A stretch of DNA of 64,000 bases from Rhodococcus sp. Leaf278 (GTDB taxonomy: Bacteria > Actinomycetota > Actinomycetes > Mycobacteriales > Mycobacteriaceae), in assembly GCF_001426085.1 (NCBI RefSeq), contig NZ_LMRR01000041.1, positions 1 to 64,000 on the forward strand, given 5' to 3'. The notes below the pieces were generated by a model that was given only the letters and a program-made list of their open reading frames with translations, was not told the DNA's origin and did not search any database. This document shows, piece after piece, positions 24,707 through 33,468 of the stretch. The translations under genes and the position numbers were made by a program. Position 1 is the first letter of the stretch, and every line of letters begins with the position of its first letter.

Positions 24707-26592
24707 GCTCGTACCGCCTTTCTGACGTTCACCGGCGGACGAGGTGCCGGCAGACCGGTCTCGGCCTCGCACCGTTCGAGAATCACCTCGATCGACGGCC
24801 CCTTGTCGAAGACCTCGATCTCACCACGCGCTTCCGCCATCTGGTGTCGAAGTGCTTCCGACGCAGCCGAATCCACCACACCGTCGGCGTCGCAGACCGT
24901 TCCGTACCCGGCTCGGGCACCTTCGGCACTGACGAGACCTCGGCGGACCTCGAGACTGATCAGCTCGGGATCCCGGGTCAACGGGTCACCCCATCCTCCG
25001 CCACCCCACGTGACGAAGTGCAGAACGTCTCCGCGTGCGACCGGGACCTCGTGAATCTTGCTGGGCAACACCTCGACCTCACCTGACGCCCGGACAATCC
25101 ACTTCTTCCCTCTCGCACCGGGTTTGCCGCCGTTGACTCCCCACGGGTACGTCAGCCACCTGTCGTCGTGGATCGCTATGGTGCCGGGTTCCTCGAAGTA
25201 GTACGCCACATCGACACCGTTGCCGCCACGATGCAACCCGGCACCGCCGGTATCGGTGACGGTCTCCCAGCGCTCGATACGCAGTGGGTAGTACGACTCG
25301 AGGTACTCGCACGGAATGTTCACGAACGACGGCCACAGCGAGTGCCCGTCCGGGCCGTCGCCCATCGGTCGTCCGGGGATGCCGCCGAAACCGATCGAGT
25401 AGAGCTGGAACCACTCGCCGTCGCGGGCACCCCCGTCGTAGTGGCCGGAGTACATGAAGTGCGGCGAGGACGAGAAACCGGCGGCGTTGAGAATCTCGGG
25501 ATTGTTCTTTCCCAACAGTCCACCGAAAAGGTCGAAGACGCGGCCGATCCCGTGATTTCGTCCGTTGAGCGCAGCGGGATAGCGCGGCTTCCAGAACGAG
25601 TCCTCGGGGATGGTCACGTCGATCAGCGGATAGAAGCCGTCGTTCCACAGAATCTGCGGATCGGCCACGGTGATGACGTAGATACCGAAGAACATTCGTA
25701 CGAGGTTCTCGTTGATGAAGTAGTTGATCGGCCCGACGGCCTGCGGCGCGGCCTTGCTGAAGTCGAGATGGATCTTTTCGCCGTGACGGGTCAGCGTGAT
25801 CGCGAGTTCGTACGGTCCGTAACCACACCCGTCGTCGCAGATGAAATCGCTGAACTCGATGGTCTCGCCGTCGACGAACAACATGGCGAGCAGCACCTTC
25901 ATCGCCTGATAGTTCCTGTCCAGCAACGCATCGAGCGCCGACAGGTACACATCCACACCGAATCGGTCGCAGAGTTCGACGATGCGCCGCGACGCGGTGG
26001 TGCACGCAGCAACGAGCCCGTTGAGGTCCGCTCGGTTCCAATCGGGCTTGCGCACCTGATTGAGGATGATGTCCAACGCGGTCTCGTTCAATTCTCCTGC
26101 GCTGTAAAGCTTGAACGGCGGAATGATCACCCCTTCCTCGAAGATGGTGTGCGCGTCCGTCGGCATCGACGACGGCGTCTTGCCCCCGACGTCGGCCATG
26201 TGGCCGAACATCGACGACCATCCGACCACCCTCCCGCTGTGGAAGATGGGGAGAACGATGAGCCAGTCGTTGGCGTGGCTGATCGCGGCCCCACAGGCGT
26301 ACGGGTCGGAGGTCAGGAGGATGTCACCCTCGCCGACGGTTCCGGAGAAGTTGTCGAGGAAATCCGGCACGGAGAGCCCGAATTGACCGACGACCATCTT
26401 GCCGCTCGGGTCGGCGATGAGCGGGAATTCGTCGTGCTGCTCGCGAATGCCCGGTGACAGTGCGGTTCTGAACAGCACTTCGTCCATCTCCGCCCGCGCG
26501 TTTCGCAGCGCATTCTCGATGATGTCCAGGGTGATCGGGTCGACCGGAACTGTCGTGAACGGAGTCTTCGAGGTCTCGATGATGGTGGCCAT
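24703..26592 (-). CDS. hyuB: Hydantoinase/oxoprolinase family subunit B
   Basis: A 629-residue HyuB-type large subunit, slightly longer than the usual 520-600. Typical features are the N-terminal PVDPITLDIIENALRNARAEMDEVLFRTALSP, the GHMADVGGKTPSSMPTDAHTIFEEG segment, and the C-terminal TWGGGGWGDPLTRDPE. With HyuA it forms an ATP-dependent enzyme that opens cyclic amides (hydantoins, 5-oxoproline, lactams) or, in relatives, carboxylates ketones. The ATG shares a base with the hyuA stop (TGATG). Coupling to an amidase points to a carbamoyl product. Confidence 0.88.
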   Translation of the reverse strand: MATIIETSKTPFTTVPVDPITLDIIENALRNARAEMDEVLFRTALSPGIREQHDEFPLIADPSGKMVVGQFGLSVPDFLDNFSGTVGEGDILLTSDPYACGAAISHANDWLIVLPIFHSGRVVGWSSMFGHMADVGGKTPSSMPTDAHTIFEEGVIIPPFKLYSAGELNETALDIILNQVRKPDWNRADLNGLVAACTTASRRIVELCDRFGVDVYLSALDALLDRNYQAMKVLLAMLFVDGETIEFSDFICDDGCGYGPYELAITLTRHGEKIHLDFSKAAPQAVGPINYFINENLVRMFFGIYVITVADPQILWNDGFYPLIDVTIPEDSFWKPRYPAALNGRNHGIGRVFDLFGGLLGKNNPEILNAAGFSSSPHFMYSGHYDGGARDGEWFQLYSIGFGGIPGRPMGDGPDGHSLWPSFVNIPCEYLESYYPLRIERWETVTDTGGAGLHRGGNGVDVAYYFEEPGTIAIHDDRWLTYPWGVNGGKPGARGKKWIVRASGEVEVLPSKIHEVPVARGDVLHFVTWGGGGWGDPLTRDPELISLEVRRGLVSAEGARAGYGTVCDADGVVDSAASEALRHQMAEARGEIEVFDKGPSIEVILERCEAETGLPAPRPPVNVRKAVRA

Positions 26593-28688
26593 CAGCTCTC
26601 CTGCAGTCGAGTGGTGCGGTGGGTGTCGTCGGTGCCGATCGGGGCGATGAGAAGGCAGGCACTGGCGTGGACGGTCGCTGCGTGCCCGGACAGCACCAGC
26701 GTGGTGGAGTCCATCTCGGTGATGACGGCTGGGCCTGTCACGACGTTGCCCGCCAGCAGTTTCGAGCGATCGTAGATCCCGGCTTTCGAGTACTTCCCGT
26801 CCATCCAGACGTCGTTCGTGGACATCAGAGCCGCCGCCGCGTCCTCGGTGCCCTGCTCCAGCGGTTGGAACGCCACCTCGGGACGCGGCCCGCTGACGGT
26901 CACTCGGAGATTGATGACCTCCCGTTCGTTCTTCAGCAGGAACGAGAACAGGCGCTGATGTTCGGCGTCGAAAGCGGCTCCGAGTGTTGCCAGCACGTCT
27001 CCGGAGTCGAGGGCGGCGGCGTCGAGGTCGACGGGAATCTCGAATCCCTGTCCTTGATAGCGCAGATCCACTTGATAGGCGGCGGTCTGCTGTTCTTTCG
27101 GAACACCCTCGGACGACAGCCTTTCGGCGGCCGACTCGGCCAATTCCGCCAGCGCCTTACGCACCTCGCCGTCGTCGATGTCCGAGAACGCCCTGACCAT
27201 GGTTCGCGCAGCCTCGTCGCGCAGACACGTCGTGGCGTCGCCGTAAGCGCAGAGGACACCAGGAGACGGGGGCACGATCACCGGCCACGCCCCGGTGAGT
27301 CGTCCCAGAGCGTTGGCGTGCAGCGGCCCGGCACCACCGAACGAGACGAGCGCGAAATCACGTGGGTCGTATCCCTGCTGCACACTGACCAATCGCAAAG
27401 CGCCGAACATGTTCTCGTTGACGATATCGACGATCCCGGACGCGGCTTCCTCCGGACTGGCGAGGCCGATCGCGTCCGCGATCGTTGCCACCGCGGTCCG
27501 GCTCGCCTCGGCGTCGAGATCGACCTCGCCGCCTGCCAACGAGGTCGGCAGGTACCCGAGAACGACGTTCGCGTCGGTGACCGTCGGTTCGGTTCCGCCC
27601 TTTCCGTAGGCGGCAGGCCCCGGGTCGGCACCGGCCGATTGCGGCCCGACCCGCAATGCACGGGTCAACTCGGGTACGTGCGCAATGGAACCACCACCGG
27701 CACCGACGGTTCGCACGTCCACGCTCGTGGCGCGGACCGCGAGATCACCCACTTTGGTCTCACGCCCGATGCGCGGCTGTCCACCGAGCACGAGGGCCAC
27801 ATCGGTACTGGTTCCACCCATGTCGAACGTGAGGAAGTCGGAGAAGCCGGCCTGTTCGGCAAACCAGACGGCTCCGGTGACGCCACCGGCCGGACCGGAG
27901 AGCAGCAACGACACCGGTGCCTCCGACGCCTTGGCCGACTGCACCAGTCCGCCGTCGCTGCGCAGGATGGACAGGGGGGCCTCGATTCCTCTGTCCTGCA
28001 GGGACTTGTCCAGGTTTCGTACATAACGCGACACCTCTGGTTGAACGTAGCTGTTGGCCACGGTGGTGAGGGTGCGCTCGTACTCCCGCATCTCGGGTAG
28101 GACCTGACTGGAAATGGAGATCGGAATGCCCGGCAGCTCGTCGGCAGCCCACTCGGCGACCTGCTTCTCGTGGGTGTCGTTCGCATACGAGTTGATGAGC
28201 GAGATCGTGAGAGCCTCGATACCGGCACCGGCCAGTCGACGTAGTTGAGTCCGCGCCTGGTTCTCGTCGAGCGCCGTCACCTCGCTACCGTCCGCGGCCA
28301 AACGACCTACGACCTCGACGGTGTTCTCCAGCGCTGCAAGTGGTTCGGGCTTGGGCCAGATGATCCAGCCCGCCAGACCACCCGGGACGTACGATCTGGC
28401 GATCTGCAGGACCTGCCGGAACCCGTCCGTGGTCACGAGTCCCACGCGAGCACCACGGCCCTGAAGGATGGCGTTGGTCGCCACCGTGGTGCCGTGCAGG
28501 ACTTGATCGATCTCCGACGGTTCTATCCCGGCCGCCGAGCACACCTTGTCGATGCCGTTCAGCACGCCGACCGATTGATCGGCCGGTGTCGACGGTGTCT
28601 TGGCCCTGAAGGTGGTACCTGTCGTTTCTTCGAGAAGCAGTACGTCGGTGAAGGTTCCGCCGACGTCGACGCCCAATCGATAGCGCAT
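26592..28688 (-). CDS. hyuA: Hydantoinase/oxoprolinase family subunit A
   Basis: A 698-residue HyuA-type subunit with an actin-like ATPase fold. The N-terminal phosphate loop GVDVGGTFTDVLLL begins at residue 6; a second nucleotide motif DMGGTSTDVAL lies near 295, and AGGGSIAHV/SAGADPGPAAYGKGGTEPTVTDANVVLGYL near 335-385 is characteristic. It provides ATP-driven activation (phosphorylation) of the substrate carbonyl for HyuB. It is preceded by the CoA-transferase gene with a 45-base gap, so all four genes probably form one transcript. Confidence 0.9.
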   Translation of the reverse strand: MRYRLGVDVGGTFTDVLLLEETTGTTFRAKTPSTPADQSVGVLNGIDKVCSAAGIEPSEIDQVLHGTTVATNAILQGRGARVGLVTTDGFRQVLQIARSYVPGGLAGWIIWPKPEPLAALENTVEVVGRLAADGSEVTALDENQARTQLRRLAGAGIEALTISLINSYANDTHEKQVAEWAADELPGIPISISSQVLPEMREYERTLTTVANSYVQPEVSRYVRNLDKSLQDRGIEAPLSILRSDGGLVQSAKASEAPVSLLLSGPAGGVTGAVWFAEQAGFSDFLTFDMGGTSTDVALVLGGQPRIGRETKVGDLAVRATSVDVRTVGAGGGSIAHVPELTRALRVGPQSAGADPGPAAYGKGGTEPTVTDANVVLGYLPTSLAGGEVDLDAEASRTAVATIADAIGLASPEEAASGIVDIVNENMFGALRLVSVQQGYDPRDFALVSFGGAGPLHANALGRLTGAWPVIVPPSPGVLCAYGDATTCLRDEAARTMVRAFSDIDDGEVRKALAELAESAAERLSSEGVPKEQQTAAYQVDLRYQGQGFEIPVDLDAAALDSGDVLATLGAAFDAEHQRLFSFLLKNEREVINLRVTVSGPRPEVAFQPLEQGTEDAAAALMSTNDVWMDGKYSKAGIYDRSKLLAGNVVTGPAVITEMDSTTLVLSGHAATVHASACLLIAPIGTDDTHRTTRLQES

Positions 28689-28733
28689 GGTGATCTCCGG
28701 TCGTGTGGGATGCGGTGAGTGGAGTTGTCGAGA

Positions 28734-29939
28734 TCAGATGGTGCCGCGGTCGACGAGCGCAGCCTGCTCGGCGTCGGTCAGCCCGAGGAGCGACCCGTAG
28801 ATATCCGAATTATGCTCCCCCAGTTCGGGTCCTGCATGCCGGACGGCTCCGGGACTGTCGCTGAGCTTGGGCACGACACCCGCCATCGGGATCTCGCCGA
28901 AATCGGGATGAGCCAAACGCACGATGGCGTCGCGAGCCGCGAAATGCGGATCGTCGAACATGTCGCGAGCGGTGTAGATGCGACCGGCGGGGACACCTGC
29001 CTCGTGCAGGATGTCGAGCACTTCGTCGGTTCCGAGGTCTGCGGTCCACGATCCGATGACGGCGTCGAGTTCTTCCATGTTGACCCCACGTGATGCGTGG
29101 TCGACATAACGAGGATCGGACACCAGATCGGCGCGGCCCATCGCGGTGACCAGTCGGGCGTAGACCGAATCCTGGTTCGCAGCAACCAGAATCATCTCCC
29201 CACCCTTTGTCGGATAGACATTGCTCGGCGCGATGTTCGGCAATACCGACCCGGTCCGTTCGCGCTGGTATCCACCGATTTCGTACTCGGGGAGCAGTGA
29301 TTCCATCATTGCGAGCACGGCCTCGTAGATCGCCGAATCCACCAGTTGCCCACGTCCGGTGCGCTCCCGGTGGTGTACGGCAGTAAGGACACCGATCGTC
29401 GCGAATACCGCAGCCAGGGAGTCGCCGAGCGAGATTCCGGCCCGAGACGGTGGCTGATCCGGATTGCCTGTCACATATCTGATTCCGCCCATCGCCTCGC
29501 CGATCGAACCGAAGCCGGCGCGGGGAGAGTAAGGCCCGTCTTGGCCGTAGCCCGTCACCCTGGCCATGATCAGACGCGGGTCGAGCGTGCGCAGGTCCTC
29601 GTACCCGAGTCCCCATCGCTCGAGGGTGCCGGGACGGAAATTCTCGACGACGATGTCCGACTTACCGATGATGTTGCGCGCCAGCGCCTGTCCTTCTTCG
29701 GTACGAAGATTGCAGGTGACCGACTTCTTGTTCCTCGCCACCACCGGCCACCACAGCGACTTGCCGTGGGGCTTTTCGCGGCCCCACTGCCGCATCGGGT
29801 CACCCTTGCCCGGCGGCTCCAGCTTGATGACCTCCGCTCCGAAATCGGCGAGGAGTTGTCCGCAGAACGGCCCGGCCAACAACTGGCCCATCTCTACTAC
29901 TCGGAGGTCTGACAACGGCCCTGAGGCGGCCTCGCTCAT
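28734..29939 (-). CDS. CaiB/BaiF family (class III) CoA transferase
   Basis: A 401-residue class III CoA transferase. The N-terminal RVVEMGQLLAGPFCGQLLADFGAEVIKLE and VARNKKSVTCNLR are diagnostic, and Asp173 in ISLGDSLAA is the expected acyl-anhydride-forming residue. It moves CoA between carboxylic acids, so an organic acid produced in this pathway is activated to a CoA thioester. The ATG overlaps the regulator stop (ATGA). In context it may link HyuAB/amidase chemistry to acyl-CoA dehydrogenase and HMG-CoA-lyase-like steps. Confidence 0.9.
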   Translation of the reverse strand: MSEAASGPLSDLRVVEMGQLLAGPFCGQLLADFGAEVIKLEPPGKGDPMRQWGREKPHGKSLWWPVVARNKKSVTCNLRTEEGQALARNIIGKSDIVVENFRPGTLERWGLGYEDLRTLDPRLIMARVTGYGQDGPYSPRAGFGSIGEAMGGIRYVTGNPDQPPSRAGISLGDSLAAVFATIGVLTAVHHRERTGRGQLVDSAIYEAVLAMMESLLPEYEIGGYQRERTGSVLPNIAPSNVYPTKGGEMILVAANQDSVYARLVTAMGRADLVSDPRYVDHASRGVNMEELDAVIGSWTADLGTDEVLDILHEAGVPAGRIYTARDMFDDPHFAARDAIVRLAHPDFGEIPMAGVVPKLSDSPGAVRHAGPELGEHNSDIYGSLLGLTDAEQAALVDRGTI

Positions 29940-30601
29940 TCGGACTCCTTGACTTCGTCGGGCGTGAGGGATTGCAGAAGAACGTGTTTGGCGGCACGGA
30001 CGTGAGCACGCATCACCGAGTCGGCCCAGACTTCGTCTCCACTGGTCAGGGCTGACACCAGATCGCGGTGGTGCGCATGACTACGGGCGACGTCCGCCGG
30101 TGCGTAGCGGTGAAAGGTGCGCATCACGAGGGGGAATTGAATGACGGCACCGAGCATCGTCAGCAAGCGAGTGCTGGCGGCGGCGGTACGCACGATGGCG
30201 TGAAACTCGTCGTTGAGCTGCGCCATCAGGTCCAGTTGCTGCCCGGCACCGTGCGCCGCTGCAGATTCCATCAGATCGCAGAGCTCGCTCAGCCTGTCGA
30301 GGTCCTTCTCGCCGATTCGGCGCGCCGCCCGCGCCGCGGCCATGGCTTCGAGCGTCATTCGTAGGTCGTAGATTTCTTCGAGATCGTCTGCTGTCCAGGA
30401 GTAGACGCGCGCCCCGCGGTGGGGAACGACCTCGACGAGCCCTTCCATCTCGAGTTGCCGCAGAGCCTCGCGAACGGGCGTCCGACTGGTGTCGGTCAAT
30501 TCTGCGATGTCGACCTCCCCCAGCCGTTCGCCGGGCGCATAGGTTCCCGCGATGATGCCGTCGCGAATGTGGGAATACACGCGATCCACGGCCCTGACCA
30601 T
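29936..30601 (-). CDS. GntR/FadR-family regulator with FCD domain
   Basis: A 221-residue regulator. The winged helix-turn-helix covers residues 5-70 (LGEVDIAELTDTSRTPVREALRQLEMEGLVEVVPHRGARV), and the FCD helical ligand domain residues 80-205. Candidate metal-site residues are visible: Asp79 in DLRM, and His in DEFH, HHRD and MRAHVRAA. FCD regulators sense carboxylic acids. It heads the minus-strand catabolic operon and faces the HMG-CoA-lyase-like gene, with two palindromes between; it likely represses both until the pathway acid is present. Confidence 0.87.
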   Translation of the reverse strand: MVRAVDRVYSHIRDGIIAGTYAPGERLGEVDIAELTDTSRTPVREALRQLEMEGLVEVVPHRGARVYSWTADDLEEIYDLRMTLEAMAAARAARRIGEKDLDRLSELCDLMESAAAHGAGQQLDLMAQLNDEFHAIVRTAAASTRLLTMLGAVIQFPLVMRTFHRYAPADVARSHAHHRDLVSALTSGDEVWADSVMRAHVRAAKHVLLQSLTPDEVKESE

Positions 30602-30626
30602 GCAGGCCTCCGTCCGAAGGGGAGCT

Positions 30627-30640
30627 AGTTGTTCACAACT
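30627..30640. promoter_or_regulatory. Palindrome 1 in FCD-GntR control region
   Basis: AGTTGTTCACAACT, a perfect inverted repeat with a 2-base centre, 26 bases upstream of the GntR start. TTGTNNACAA spacing fits FadR/FCD-type operators. Confidence 0.6.
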
Positions 30641-30701
30641 TAAGGCCAGTTCCGCCTGCTGTCCACGCTTTGACCAGAATCAGAGTCGGTCAACTCTTGG
30701 T

Positions 30702-30713
30702 ATTGCATGCAAT
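30702..30713. promoter_or_regulatory. Palindrome 2 in FCD-GntR control region
   Basis: ATTGCATGCAAT, a perfect 12-bp palindrome, 25 bases upstream of the HMG-CoA-lyase-like start. It resembles FCD-GntR sites of the NTTGNATNCAAN type and probably controls the plus-strand gene. Confidence 0.6.
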
Positions 30714-30737
30714 GCCTCCTGAGAGGAGGATCGCGCT

Positions 30738-31634
30738 ATGACGCCTGTACAACTTGTCGAAGTGGGTCCGCGTGACGGGCTGCAGAACGAAAAAACCGTG
30801 CTGACGGTGGACCAGAAGATCGAGTTGATCGCTCGCAGTGTCACGGCCGGCGTCAAGCGAATCGAAGCGGTCAGCTTCGTCAACCCGAAGCGAGTGCCGC
30901 AGATGGCCGGGGCCGAGGACGTGATGGCCGGTCTCGAGCGGCGCGACGACGTGTCGTACATCGGCCTCGTGTTGAATCGGCGCGGTCTCGAGCGGGCCGT
31001 CGCAGCGCGCGTCGACGAAGTCAACGTCGTGGTCGTTGCCTCCGAAGAGTTCAGCCGGAGAAATCAGAATTGTTCTGTTGCAGAAGCAATCTCGACTGCT
31101 CGCGATGTCATTCGCGATGCCGGATCGGCCGGGTTGAGCACCACCGTCACCATTGCGGCGGCGTTCGGTTGTCCGTTCAGCGGAGAGGTCGATCCCGAGT
31201 TCGTCGGTGAGATCCTCGCGCAGTTGGCCGAGGATCGGCCGTCGGAAATCGCCTTGGCGGACACCATCGGCGTCGGCGTGCCGACGCAGGTACGCATATT
31301 GGCCGACGTGGCGAACACACGAGCACCCGGAATTCCGCAGCGATGGCATTTCCACAACACGAGAAACACGGGCTACGCCAACGCATTGACTGCTCTGGAC
31401 ACGGGTGCGCACGCGTTGGACGCCAGTATCGGCGGCTTCGGAGGGTGCCCGTTCGCCCCTGCGGCAACGGGCAACATCGCGTCCGAGGACCTCATCTACG
31501 CACTCGATCGATCGGGAGTCGAAACCGGTGTTGCTCAACAAGTTCTGATCGATGCCGCGTCGTGGCTCGGGTCCGCGCTGGACAAGGAAGTCCCCGCTCT
31601 ACTCGGACGGGCCGGTGGCTTTCCTAACGTGTGA
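30738..31634 (+). CDS. Hydroxymethylglutaryl-CoA lyase-like enzyme
   Basis: A 298-residue TIM-barrel lyase of the HMGL/DRE family. VGPRDGLQNE at residues 9-18 supplies the catalytic Arg and metal Asp, HFHNTRN (His204, His206) the other metal ligands, and GGFGGCPFAPAATGN (Cys237) the active-site loop. It cleaves 3-hydroxy-3-methylglutaryl-CoA or a related 3-hydroxyacyl-CoA to acetyl-CoA and a ketone or keto acid. It shares the control region with the FCD-GntR operon, so the substrate may be a CoA thioester formed there and not necessarily the leucine-pathway intermediate. Confidence 0.85.
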   Translation: MTPVQLVEVGPRDGLQNEKTVLTVDQKIELIARSVTAGVKRIEAVSFVNPKRVPQMAGAEDVMAGLERRDDVSYIGLVLNRRGLERAVAARVDEVNVVVVASEEFSRRNQNCSVAEAISTARDVIRDAGSAGLSTTVTIAAAFGCPFSGEVDPEFVGEILAQLAEDRPSEIALADTIGVGVPTQVRILADVANTRAPGIPQRWHFHNTRNTGYANALTALDTGAHALDASIGGFGGCPFAPAATGNIASEDLIYALDRSGVETGVAQQVLIDAASWLGSALDKEVPALLGRAGGFPNV

Positions 31635-31644
31635 GTCCCCGTTC

Positions 31645-31717
31645 ACCGATCGGCTCCTCGCTTCCGGATCCACGACTCCGATCGGCGTCGGATATTCGAA
31701 TCCGAGGAGCTGATTCA
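31645..31717. repeat. Interspersed hairpin repeat, copy B
   Basis: A second copy of the element at 23983-24054, in the convergent gap between the HMGL-like gene and a methyltransferase gene. The right half is nearly identical to copy A; the left arm (GATCGGCTCCTCG) pairs imperfectly with the right arm (CGAGGAGCTGATTC). Confidence 0.68.
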
Positions 31718-31728
31718 CGGCGGCGGGG

Positions 31729-32592
31729 CTATCGAAGACGGGTCGCGGCGAACACGTCGACCGGATGCGGAACACGCTGCCCACCAACGGCATCGGGGAC
31801 CGACACGGCGTCGAGATAGGCCCGCACGGGCACACGCAACTCCGGCGTCAGTCGGGCTTGTACCGAGAAGTCGAGCACCTCGTCGCTCGCGGCGGCGAGG
31901 TCGACGAGCGCATCCAGAGTGACCACGTCGTCGACGGTGATCTCGGCGTCGACGAAGGCTTTCTCGACGTCGGCGCTGAACCACTGCCGATGGCCCTCGA
32001 GCGGAGGCGCAAGGACTTCGACGAGTGCGTTGAGCGCGGCCGTCGGCGCAATCGCGACCCACAGTTCGCCGCCGGGTCGCAACAGGCCGAGCGCGGCACG
32101 CAGGGTTGCTCGTAAGTCTGCGACGTAGTACATCGAGTGCACGAACATCACGACGTCGAACGTCTCGTCGACCGGCGAGTCGTCGAACGATGCGACGTAT
32201 GCATGGGAGTCGAGCTCGGTGGCCTCGAGCGCGGCCATCTTGGCGGTGAAAAGCTCGGCGCTCCCAGGCCAGGGGTCGATGCCGACGTACCGGACCGCTC
32301 GTCCGGGTACACCCTGCACCAGGCTGGCGGCGAGCCGAGCGTCCAGGGAGCCGTCCCCGCAACCCACCGACAGCACCGAGATCGGTCCATCACCCATCCC
32401 GGCCAGCCGCGCGGTGACGTGCTCGGCAATCAGGTCGCGCTGGTCGGAGAGTCGCTCGAAGGCCGCGTGCGATCGGGCATAGGACTCTGGCGCGAGGCCC
32501 GCCAGCGCATCGGCCCCGCGCCGCACCGACCGCAACTCGTCGAGAAGCAGTGCGGCAGTGTCGGTCGGCGAATTCGGAGCTATGTTGGACAT
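31729..32592 (-). CDS. Class I SAM methyltransferase, HNMT-like
   Basis: A 287-residue methyltransferase with SAM motif I SVGCGDGSLDAR at about residues 75-86, acidic motif II in VGIDPWPGSAELF, and DVVMFVHSMYYVADLRATLRAAL near 150. The N-terminal YARSHAAFERLSDQRD and the YYV..L.ATL stretch recall histamine N-methyltransferase, a small-amine methylase; this is from memory, not a search. It is divergent from a second methyltransferase gene, 63 bases apart, and the two probably act on the same small molecule. Confidence 0.78.
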   Translation of the reverse strand: MSNIAPNSPTDTAALLLDELRSVRRGADALAGLAPESYARSHAAFERLSDQRDLIAEHVTARLAGMGDGPISVLSVGCGDGSLDARLAASLVQGVPGRAVRYVGIDPWPGSAELFTAKMAALEATELDSHAYVASFDDSPVDETFDVVMFVHSMYYVADLRATLRAALGLLRPGGELWVAIAPTAALNALVEVLAPPLEGHRQWFSADVEKAFVDAEITVDDVVTLDALVDLAAASDEVLDFSVQARLTPELRVPVRAYLDAVSVPDAVGGQRVPHPVDVFAATRLR

Positions 32593-32655
32593 TGAACCGA
32601 GTCAACCACGACGCCCCGCCCGGTGCGACGTAGTCGGCCTTCTTGGAGGAATCGC

Positions 32656-33468
32656 ATGAGCAGCGGAGACACGGCCGAGCGCAGTCTCGAGCATTGGAGC
32701 GAGGCCGGTCGCACGGGGATGGAGGCGTTCTACGCCTTGGCCACCGAGGACTACCACCAGCTGGCACTGGCGGCAGATTGGCCCGCCCTGCTCGCCGAGC
32801 GAGCGCACGACGGCTGGACGCTACTGGACGTGGCCTGCGGCAGCGGCAAGTTCCCGACCGCACTGCGGCGGTACACCGACTTGTCCTCGGTGCCCGACCT
32901 GGCCTACGACCTCCTCGACCCGTCGGCATTCTCGGTGGCCGAGGCGCGAGGAGCGCTGGAGAAACCGTTCGTTGCTCGTCGCGACCTGGTGATGACGCTG
33001 CAGGATCTGCCCGCCGATCACACCGGCTACGACGTCGTGTGGGCCACCCATGCGCTCTATGCACTGCCACCGGCCGAGTTGGACGCTGCAGCCGAAAGAT
33101 TCGTGTCCGCATTGGCCCCGGGCGGTCTGGGTCTGGTCGCTCAGGCCACAGCCGCCTCGCATTACATCGCGTTCTACGACGCCTTCCGCGCCGGCGTGCG
33201 CGAGGCCACGCCGTATACAACGGCCGAGCAGGTACGCGACGCGCTGATTCGAGCGGGCGCGGACGTGCGCGACCAGCGCGTCACGTACACCACCGGTACC
33301 TCCGATCGTGCTGTTGCCCAAGGCTTTCTACAGCGTTGTGCCTTCGACGACTCAGTGTCGCTGGAGGAGATGGAGGCGGCACCGGTGCTGGGTGACTACC
33401 TTGCCTCCTGCCGCGACACGTCCGGTTCCTACACCTTCTCGCACGAGGCGGCCCTGTTGTGGATCTGA
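32656..33468 (+). CDS. Class I SAM methyltransferase
   Basis: A 270-residue methyltransferase. SAM motif I is LLDVACGSGKFPTAL at about residues 57-71; GYDVVWATHALYALPPAELDAAAERFV gives the post-II region. The N-terminal part (HWSEAGRTGMEAFYALATEDYHQLA) suggests a substrate-recognition helix pair. TTGGAGGA lies directly before the ATG at 32656. The following dioxygenase gene starts inside its last codons (10-base overlap), so the two proteins are made together. It may catalyse a second methylation in the same pathway as the divergent methyltransferase. Confidence 0.8.
   Translation: MSSGDTAERSLEHWSEAGRTGMEAFYALATEDYHQLALAADWPALLAERAHDGWTLLDVACGSGKFPTALRRYTDLSSVPDLAYDLLDPSAFSVAEARGALEKPFVARRDLVMTLQDLPADHTGYDVVWATHALYALPPAELDAAAERFVSALAPGGLGLVAQATAASHYIAFYDAFRAGVREATPYTTAEQVRDALIRAGADVRDQRVTYTTGTSDRAVAQGFLQRCAFDDSVSLEEMEAAPVLGDYLASCRDTSGSYTFSHEAALLWI

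Noticed and set aside
26619-28100. 490-codon plus-strand open frame opposite hyuA
   Set aside because: Shadow of hyuA; no ribosome site and no recognizable domain.
31690-31704. TTCGAATCC-like stretch considered as a tRNA T-arm
   Set aside because: No acceptor stem, anticodon arm or CCA context around it; it belongs to the hairpin repeat, which copy A shares.
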